From NCBI GenBank assembly GCA_965249525.1, contig OZ252237.1, forward strand, positions 310,001 through 374,000: a stretch of DNA of 64,000 bases, given 5' to 3'. This document shows positions 58,943 to 64,000 of this stretch, piece after piece (the stretch's first letter is position 1; each line of letters opens with the position of its first letter). The position numbers were made by a program, and so were the translations under genes. The stretch is from G965240465 sp965249525 (GTDB lineage Bacteria; SAR324; JACQKK01). A model generated the notes under the pieces. That model saw only the letters and a program-made list of their open reading frames with translations, made no database searches and was not told the origin of the DNA.

Positions 58943-61942
58943 ATGAATCAATCCAACCTAGAATCAATTTTTGAAAATTTGCGTAGAAAATCTGGACATG
59001 AAAATGTGCGGGTGCAAATTCAAAATATACTAACCCAAGGTCTAGGAATAGACAGTAGCCGTATCCAGCAAGAAACCAATACAGTGTCTTTCCGTGGGCG
59101 AATAGATACTTTGTTGGGACTCAGCATATTTGAGTTTAAAAGTAACTTAGATAAAGAACGCCCGGCTGCTGAGGAACAGCTGCAAGGTTATCTAGCCGAT
59201 AGAGAAAGTGATGGCAATAGTTATACGGGTATTGCCACCGATGGGGCAGAATATGCTGCCTATATTCTTCAAGACAGCAGGGTAGAACAAATCAATTCTA
59301 TCAAGCCCGCTAACCTTGAACAGCTGCTGGATTGGCTGCGGCGAATACTTGTGTTGGATGATAGTATTCAACCCAATGCAGATAACATAGAAAAGGAATT
59401 GGGGCGTGAATCGCCCACATGTCAGGGGGTAATGTTAAGGTTGAAGGCTATTTATCATGATCTTTCCAACAATCCCCAAGCCAAGCTGAAGTATGACATC
59501 TGGCGTCAGTTGATGGAGACCGTCCACGGTAAAGAAATAGATGACCATCAGCTGTTTATTCAGCATACTTATCTTACTTATATTGCAAAAGCCATCGCTA
59601 CTTGGGCTTTAACAAAGCGTATCCCTGGTTCTGCTAAGGATTTGTTGGAAGGAAAGGAGTTTATAAAGGCTGATATTGAGGGGGCGGTAGAGTCCGACCT
59701 GTTTGACTGGCCTCTATTGCACCCAAAGGGTGACAGCCTGCTGACGAATTTAACTGTTCATATTCAGCGTTTTTCTCTGGGAGAAGTAAAAACCGATATT
59801 TTGAAAGTACTTTATGAAAGTTTGCTGGATAAAACAGCCCGTCATGGATTAGGCGAGTATTACACCCCAGACTGGCTGGCAGAACGAATTTGTGAACAAG
59901 CCATTGATAAACCTCTGGAACAGAGGGTATTAGACCCCTCCTGTGGTTCTGGAACATTTTTGTTTCATGCCATTAAAAGATTAATGGCAGCAGCCAAGCA
60001 AGAGGGTCTATCTAATAAAGAAATCTTAAACCGTGTTTCTAGTCAGGTTATAGGGTTAGATATTCACCCCGTAGCCGTGATGTTTGCCCGCACCACTTGG
60101 CTGTTGGCTGCCCAGCCCTTGCTTGGAGAAGGCAGGGGGGTGAGTGTTCCCGTATATTTGGGTGATGCCATGCAGTGGAACACCCATGCGTTTTTGGGTG
60201 GAAAAACCGTTGAGGTGGATATTCCTGGGGAAAACACACCCATGCGCTTCCCGGCATCTTTGCCTAAAGATCAGGCTGCTTTTGGTGAGATTCTCCGCAG
60301 CATGCTGAAATCAAGTGAACAAAATGCCCAAGCCGAGATATTTAAACGTTGGCTAGACGACAATCAAAATCACTTATCATCCCATGACAAGGATTTCTTA
60401 AAAGATGCCTATGATTTAATGCGGAGGCTGAATCAACAAGGTCGCAACCATATATGGGGTTTTGTGGTGCGCAATCTGGTGCATCCTATCTGGATTTCTG
60501 CAGAGGACAATAAGGTGGATGTACTGGTGGGGAATCCCCCCTGGCTGGCATATCGTTATATGTCTTCAGTCATGCAGAAAAAATTTAAACACGAGTGTTC
60601 CAATTTGAATATTTGGGCAGGAGGCAAGCATTCCGCTAATCAAGATCTGGCAGGTTATTTTTTTATCCGTTCGGCAGAGTTATTTCTCAAACCAACGGGG
60701 TGTATGGCTATGGTCATGCCCTTTGCTGCACTCAGTCGCCCCCAGTATTTCAAATTTTGGCAAGGCAGCCTGAATGGTGACAACATCTCTGCTCGTCTTC
60801 AATGCACGGAGGCTTGGAGCTTGGACAAGGTGGTTCATATAAAGAATCAACAGGTAGAACAACCCTTCCCTACCAAGGCATGTGTAATTTTCTCCCGCCT
60901 TTCAGCTGACAAAGGGAAAACAGAAACACGCCTTCATCCACAACAAATATGGGAACTGGCAGGAGAATTGCCCCGCCGCAACGCCAACAATCAGGAAGCC
61001 CAGCAGCTACAAAGAACATCCAAGCCCTGGCCGCCCAGAAGTGAGGTGGCTGAAGGTTCTGAATACCGCTCACATTTTTATCAAGGAGCCAGTTTAATTC
61101 CTAGACGGCTGGTATTTATTGAACGGAAAGAGGGGTCTTCTCTTGAAGGGGATAGGGTTTGGGTAAGTGGACTGGCAGGTGAGAAAGACAAACTCCCTTG
61201 GAAACATGTACCTGTTTTTGAAGGACAGGTGGATACCAGATTTATTTATCCCGTACATTTAGGAAAAACCTTGCTGCCCTTTCGTTTGCTGGATGCTTTG
61301 GAAGCCGTTATTCCTTGGGATGAAAACAAACAGCAGTTGATGAATGCACCACAAGCCCTTGATAGGACTTACATTGATTTGGTGCCTTGGCTAAAACACA
61401 GCGAGGAAACCTGGGAAGAATATAGGCAAACAGAAAGCAGTACCTTTCAAGATTGGATAGATTATCATGGGAAGTTATCCAAGCAGTTTCCTACGACTGC
61501 TATTAGGGTGCTATATAATAGGGCTGGGACTTATCTTTGTGCTGCCATTTTAAGAGATAAACAGGCAGTGGTTGAATCTTCTCTTTACTGGTGCCAGTCA
61601 GATACTATGGAGGAAGCCTACTATCTTACAGGCATACTGAATTCTGAGACCATGAATACAGCCATTGCCCCCTATCAAAGCAGGGGGCAATTTGGACCAC
61701 GGGACATTCATAAAACTCCTTTCAATATGGATATTCCTATGTTTAACAACACAGATTCCCTCCACCAAGCCATAGTTGATTCTGCCAGAAAGCTGGAAGC
61801 CGAGGCAGCCAAGTTTGCCATAGACGAAGGCAAGTATTTTGCTAAGCTGCGTACAGACATGCGCCATGCACTTAAAGATATTCCCAGCAAGCGAGAGTTG
61901 GAGCATGCGGTTAAAGAATTGTTGGAAGCACGAGCAGCTTGA
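58943..61942 (+). CDS. Fused restriction-modification protein (type IIG-like, PD-(D/E)xK plus N6-adenine methylase)
   Basis: A 999-residue single-chain enzyme. The N-terminal domain has a nuclease-like D55-x8-E64-x-K66 (RIDTLLGLSIFEFKS), a PD-(D/E)xK arrangement. A central methyltransferase follows, with YYTPDWLAERI, SAM motif DPSCGSGTFLF near residue 331 and catalytic NPPW near 530. The C-terminal 400 residues probably hold target recognition and include ARKLEAEAAKFAID helices. This matches type IIG/IIL enzymes such as Eco57I or MmeI and, in part, BREX PglX; no BREX genes are adjacent. It separates tRNA-Thr from tRNA-Tyr, a position where gammaproteobacteria have no gene, indicating insertion. 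Confidence 0.85.
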   Translation: MNQSNLESIFENLRRKSGHENVRVQIQNILTQGLGIDSSRIQQETNTVSFRGRIDTLLGLSIFEFKSNLDKERPAAEEQLQGYLADRESDGNSYTGIATDGAEYAAYILQDSRVEQINSIKPANLEQLLDWLRRILVLDDSIQPNADNIEKELGRESPTCQGVMLRLKAIYHDLSNNPQAKLKYDIWRQLMETVHGKEIDDHQLFIQHTYLTYIAKAIATWALTKRIPGSAKDLLEGKEFIKADIEGAVESDLFDWPLLHPKGDSLLTNLTVHIQRFSLGEVKTDILKVLYESLLDKTARHGLGEYYTPDWLAERICEQAIDKPLEQRVLDPSCGSGTFLFHAIKRLMAAAKQEGLSNKEILNRVSSQVIGLDIHPVAVMFARTTWLLAAQPLLGEGRGVSVPVYLGDAMQWNTHAFLGGKTVEVDIPGENTPMRFPASLPKDQAAFGEILRSMLKSSEQNAQAEIFKRWLDDNQNHLSSHDKDFLKDAYDLMRRLNQQGRNHIWGFVVRNLVHPIWISAEDNKVDVLVGNPPWLAYRYMSSVMQKKFKHECSNLNIWAGGKHSANQDLAGYFFIRSAELFLKPTGCMAMVMPFAALSRPQYFKFWQGSLNGDNISARLQCTEAWSLDKVVHIKNQQVEQPFPTKACVIFSRLSADKGKTETRLHPQQIWELAGELPRRNANNQEAQQLQRTSKPWPPRSEVAEGSEYRSHFYQGASLIPRRLVFIERKEGSSLEGDRVWVSGLAGEKDKLPWKHVPVFEGQVDTRFIYPVHLGKTLLPFRLLDALEAVIPWDENKQQLMNAPQALDRTYIDLVPWLKHSEETWEEYRQTESSTFQDWIDYHGKLSKQFPTTAIRVLYNRAGTYLCAAILRDKQAVVESSLYWCQSDTMEEAYYLTGILNSETMNTAIAPYQSRGQFGPRDIHKTPFNMDIPMFNNTDSLHQAIVDSARKLEAEAAKFAIDEGKYFAKLRTDMRHALKDIPSKRELEHAVKELLEARAA

Positions 61943-61989
61943 AAAATTGATACAAAGTCCGCATGATAAATTGCTGATGCCCGTTCTGC

Positions 61990-62071
61990 GGGGAGATTCC
62001 CGAGCGGTCAAAGGGAGCAGACTGTAAATCTGCCGGCTTAGCCTTCGGAGGTTCGAATCCTCCTCTCCCCA
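61990..62071 (+). tRNA. tRNA-Tyr (GTA)
   Basis: Class II tRNA with a long variable arm (about 12 nt). Acceptor GGGGAGA/TCTCCCC, anticodon loop CTGTAAA (anticodon GTA), T arm GGTTCGAATCC, discriminator A. CCA is not encoded. It corresponds to tyrU of the conserved cluster. It begins 47 bp after the fused R-M gene. Confidence 0.97.
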
Positions 62072-62141
62072 TGGCTTGCCTCTTGCCAGCGGGTTGCTAG
62101 CGGAAGCGGTGGCTGTTATGGGAGCGAGGCGTCAAATGATT

Positions 62142-62213
<72 letters not shown>

Positions 62214-62222
62214 TAGACATAA

Positions 62223-62352
62223 CTGAGGTACACTTAGCTGCATGCAGGCAGCAGAACAGCTTACAAAAAATAAAAAACACGAACAAAAAACATGAACAAA
62301 AAACATGAACAAAAAACATGAACAAAACCGCAGGGAAAAAAGCTGAGGTACA
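62223..62352 (+). other. Spacer in place of tufB, flanked by 10-bp direct repeats
   Basis: ctgaggtaca occurs at 62223-62232 and 62343-62352 and flanks about 110 bp that contain the aaaaaacatgaac array. In related bacteria tufB lies here; no elongation factor sequence is left. The flanking repeat might mark a deletion or a duplication. Confidence 0.5.
62272..62323 (+). repeat. Four 13-bp tandem copies between tRNA-Thr and tRNA-Trp
   Basis: aaaaaacacgaac at 62272-62284 and aaaaaacatgaac at 62285-62297, 62298-62310 and 62311-62323. Non-coding. Confidence 0.97.
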
Positions 62353-62425
62353 GGCCAGTAGCTCCAATTGGTAGAGCGTCGGTCTCCAAAACCGAGTGTT
62401 GTGGGTTCGAGTCCCTCCTGGCCTG
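62352..62425 (+). tRNA. tRNA-Trp (CCA)
   Basis: Acceptor AGGCCAG/CTGGCCT, anticodon loop CTCCAAA (anticodon CCA), T arm GGGTTCGAGTCCC, discriminator G as expected for Trp. It lies upstream of secE as in many bacteria. Its 3' acceptor strand is the first unit of a five-copy 13-bp repeat. Confidence 0.97.
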
Positions 62426-62482
62426 TTTATCTGGCCTGTTTATCTGGCCTGTTCATTTGGCCTGTTCATTTGGCCTGTTCAT
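62418..62482 (+). repeat. Five 13-bp tandem copies starting in the tRNA-Trp 3' end
   Basis: ctggcctgtttat (62418-62430 and 62431-62443), ctggcctgttcat (62444-62456), ttggcctgttcat (62457-62469 and 62470-62482). The first copy starts with the CTGGCCTG that closes the acceptor stem of tRNA-Trp. Confidence 0.97.
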
Positions 62483-62524
62483 TTGTCCGAGTTCAGTTGG
62501 CAGGCTGATGGGGAATGTTATCCC

Positions 62525-62552
62525 TTTGCTGTTTATCCTCATATGGTAAAAT
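62525..62552 (+). promoter_or_regulatory. Possible secE-nusG promoter
   Basis: TTTGCT at 62525-62530, 16-bp spacer, TAAAAT at 62547-62552, about 115 bp before secE. The boxes are only moderately good. Confidence 0.3.
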
Positions 62553-62668
62553 GGAAATTTTTTGGCAAGTGAGGCTCGCTTGCCCATGATGAATTTGCTA
62601 TCATAGGCTCTTGTCTCACTATTTGCGCATTGCACTGATTGATTTAACCTTTAGAAGAGAACACCAGC

Positions 62669-62854
62669 TTGTTTGCCAAACTGCGAATTTTTTTTCGGGA
62701 TGTGGTTGCCGAGTTTCAGCGTGTCACCTGGCCCAACCGCAAAAACACCCTGCAGGCCACTGTGGTGGTGTTGTTTATCACCTTGTTAATGGCGGTTTTT
62801 TTGGGTTTGGTGGACTTGGGTTTTTCTGAAGCTGTCAAACGTATTCTGGGCTAG
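62669..62854 (+). CDS. secE: Preprotein translocase subunit SecE
   Basis: Essential SecYEG subunit, 61 residues, the short one-helix form. The conserved FFRDVVAEFQRVTWPNRKNT amphipathic helix precedes a single membrane helix (VVLFITLLMAVFLGLVDL). The only start in frame is TTG 62669, as an in-frame TAA at 62645 blocks extension and no ATG lies before conserved sequence; AGAAGAGAA is upstream. Followed by nusG after 113 bp containing a five-copy repeat. The order tRNA-Trp, secE, nusG, rplK is conserved in many bacteria. Confidence 0.95.
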   Translation: MFAKLRIFFRDVVAEFQRVTWPNRKNTLQATVVVLFITLLMAVFLGLVDLGFSEAVKRILG

Positions 62855-62914
62855 CTAAAAATCTGTTAAATTGGTCAAGATGGATACTTGGTATTTATAA
62901 TTTTGCACATCTTG

Positions 62915-62979
62915 CATAAGCAATCCCCATAAGCAATCCCCATAAGCAATTCCCATGAGCAATTCCCATGAGCGATTCA
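62915..62979 (+). repeat. Five 13-bp tandem copies, the last carrying the nusG start codon
   Basis: cataagcaatccc (62915-62927 and 62928-62940), cataagcaattcc (62941-62953), catgagcaattcc (62954-62966) and catgagcgattca (62967-62979). The nusG ATG is at 62968 in copy 5; copy 4 also has ATG (62955), out of frame by one base because the unit is 13 bp. Confidence 0.96.
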
Positions 62980-63894
62980 AAAGTCTCTGCTACTGAAAGC
63001 CAAACAAAACAGCCTCAGCCGGGGCAGGACGCAGACATTGCGCCCGCAGACACCGCACCCGCAGACACTGCACCCGCAGACACCGCACCTGCAGACACTG
63101 CACCTGAAGACACTGCACCTGAAGACACTGTGCTTGAAGACACCGCACCCGCAGACACCGCACCTGAAGGCACTGCACCTGAAGACACTGCACCTGAAGA
63201 CACTGTGCTTGAAGACACCGCACCCGCAGACACCGCACCTGAAGACACTGCACCCGCAGACACCACACCTGCAGACACTGCGCTTGAAGGCACTGCGCCT
63301 GAAGAAAGTGTTTCGGTTCGTCCCTCTTTACTGGGGGGAGATCCAGAAAAGCAATGGTATGTATTGCGCACCCGTTCAGGTTTTGAACGCAAAGTGAATG
63401 GTGCCATCTTGACTCGCCTCAAACTCAAGGGCAAGGAAATGGAAGACTTGGTGGAGGATATCTTTGTTCCTGGGGAGGATGTGGTGCGCATCAAGGACGG
63501 CAAGAAGCGTAAATACCATGTGATTTACTTCACCGGCTATGTACTGATGAAGATGAATTTCACCAACGAGTTGTGGCACTTGTTGATGGACATTCCCTAT
63601 GTGAATGGTTTTGTGGGAGGATCCAATGATCAGCCCCGTGCTTTAAACAAAAAAGAACTGTTGAATATCTCTTCTTTGATGGATGAGGGCATTCGCCAGG
63701 AAGTGATTAAGGACGAATACGATGTTGGTCAGCAGGTGATGATTGTTGATGGTCCCTTTGCCAGCTTTATGGGAGAAATCGCCAGTGTCAATACAGAAAA
63801 AAGCAAGCTGCGGGTTCTGATTAACATCCTTGGTCGTGCCACACCCGTTGAGCTAGACTTTACCAAGGTTCGTCTCCATACAGGAGAAGAATAA
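62968..63894 (+). CDS. nusG: Transcription termination/antitermination factor NusG with acidic repeat-encoded N-terminal extension
   Basis: NusG binds RNA polymerase and couples it to Rho or the ribosome. Residues 128-308 are a normal NusG: the NGN domain (QWYVLRTRSGFERKVN, FFPGYVL-type YFTGYVLMKM, VNGFVGG) and a C-terminal KOW domain (VMIVDGPFASFMGEIASVN, ending GRATPVELDFTKV). The first 127 residues are unusual: a Gln/Pro leader, then 18 pentapeptides of the DTAPA/DTAPE type, acidic and probably disordered, encoded by 15-bp tandem repeats. Typical NusG is about 180 residues, so this extension adds roughly 125. No Shine-Dalgarno precedes ATG 62968. The core is intact, so function is expected. 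Confidence 0.95.
   Translation: MSDSKVSATESQTKQPQPGQDADIAPADTAPADTAPADTAPADTAPEDTAPEDTVLEDTAPADTAPEGTAPEDTAPEDTVLEDTAPADTAPEDTAPADTTPADTALEGTAPEESVSVRPSLLGGDPEKQWYVLRTRSGFERKVNGAILTRLKLKGKEMEDLVEDIFVPGEDVVRIKDGKKRKYHVIYFTGYVLMKMNFTNELWHLLMDIPYVNGFVGGSNDQPRALNKKELLNISSLMDEGIRQEVIKDEYDVGQQVMIVDGPFASFMGEIASVNTEKSKLRVLINILGRATPVELDFTKVRLHTGEE
63031..63300 (+). repeat. Eighteen 15-bp tandem units in nusG
   Basis: gcagacaccgcaccc-type units from 63031 to 63300, differing at a few positions, encoding (A/E)DTAP and variants (EDTVL, EGTAP, ADTTP, ADTAL). A 75-bp higher-order period (five units from EDTVL to EDTVL) is visible. Confidence 0.97.
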
Positions 63895-63912
63895 CAGCTT
63901 CGTTTTTCATTT

Positions 63913-63954
63913 TTTTGAAGACACAGTTTTGAAGACACAGTTTTGAGGACACAG
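63913..63954 (+). repeat. Three 14-bp tandem copies directly upstream of rplK
   Basis: ttttgaagacacag at 63913-63926 and 63927-63940, ttttgaggacacag at 63941-63954. The single A-to-G change in copy 3 makes GAGG (63945-63948), placed 7 bases before the rplK ATG. Confidence 0.96.
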
Positions 63955-63955
63955 T

Positions 63956-64000
63956 ATGGCAAAGAAAATTATTGGCAGCGTGAAAATGCAAATCCCTGCG
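63956..64000 (+). CDS. rplK: 50S ribosomal protein L11 (5' end only)
   Basis: The first 15 codons, MAKKIIGSVKMQIPA, match the N terminus of L11 and its place after nusG is conserved. The window ends here. A GAGG lies 7 bases upstream, in the last copy of a 14-bp repeat. Confidence 0.9.
   Translation, partial: MAKKIIGSVKMQIPA

Noticed and set aside
62072..62141. Remnant of tRNA-Gly between tRNA-Tyr and tRNA-Thr
   Set aside because: I cannot find a cloverleaf or a T-loop in this 70-bp gap; only an imperfect short repeat (ttgccagcggg / ttgctagcgga) is seen.
62915..63300. CRISPR array
   Set aside because: The copies are directly adjacent with no spacers, and units are only 13-15 bp.
62990..63503. 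Open frames on the minus strand across the nusG repeat region
   Set aside because: They are antisense shadows of the 15-bp array, with monotonous translations, no ribosome-binding site and no relation to a family.

Overview
The window looks like chromosome of a Gram-negative proteobacterium, most likely a gammaproteobacterium. It encodes LPS and envelope functions (lpxK, hldE, an LptC-like protein, a LolC/E-type permease, mltA, lspA, lepB) and a conserved tRNA-Thr / tRNA-Tyr / tRNA-Thr / tRNA-Trp / secE / nusG / rplK string. It also has an EpmB-like aminomutase, a TrkA-type K+ regulator and a class I fumarase. I cannot name the genus. Almost every gene is housekeeping. The unusual parts are (i) many short tandem duplications, mostly 12-16 bp, that sit at gene boundaries, (ii) a Panacea-domain toxin-antitoxin locus whose membrane-protein partner carries an in-frame amber codon, and (iii) restriction-modification genes around the tRNA/secE/nusG locus.

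Layout. 1-5.9 kb: a peptide ABC transporter operon with a permease-ATPase fusion. 5.9-12.6 kb: folP and mltA (minus), then lpxK, def, a DUF192 gene, tmk and holB (plus). 12.6-18.2 kb: a YbbA/YbbP-like ABC exporter (minus) and an endonuclease-type mutL (plus). 18.3-19.2 kb: the panA-like locus. 19.2-24.5 kb: a GGDEF protein, lpd and hldE. 24.7-33.4 kb: a Do-family protease, lspA, lptC-like, a TrkA-like protein, ligA, nusB with an inserted coiled-coil membrane protein, and a ParA-type ATPase. 33.6-39.2 kb: DUF423, a second peptide ABC system (binding protein and two permeases, no ATPase), an acyltransferase and a small membrane protein. 39.2-45.4 kb: trmJ, an HNH protein, an orphan gene, rlmH/nadD, a repeat-bearing hypothetical gene, an ACP-phosphodiesterase-like gene and a LolC/E-type permease. 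45.5-57.7 kb: fumarase, prephenate dehydratase, trkA, lepB, a D12 DNA methylase, YjbQ, an EpmB-like protein, tRNA-Arg, a PilB/GspE ATPase and a UvrD/Rep helicase. 57.8-64 kb: a DNA methylase, tRNA-Thr, a 999-residue fused restriction-modification protein, tRNA-Tyr, tRNA-Thr, tRNA-Trp, secE, nusG and the start of rplK.

The repeats follow a clear rule. Between genes the unit is of any length (11, 13, 14, 15 or 16 bp). Inside reading frames it is always a multiple of 3 (12 or 15 bp). In four genes the first copy ends exactly on the stop codon. At other sites a repeat copy supplies a start codon or a Shine-Dalgarno sequence, or includes a tRNA 3' end. In nusG, 18 copies of a 15-bp unit add an acidic DTAPA/DTAPE tail. 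In the second peptide-binding protein, ten 15-bp units carry in-frame ATG codons and three more units form the hydrophobic core of the signal peptide. I see no rRNA, CRISPR array or recognisable insertion sequence.
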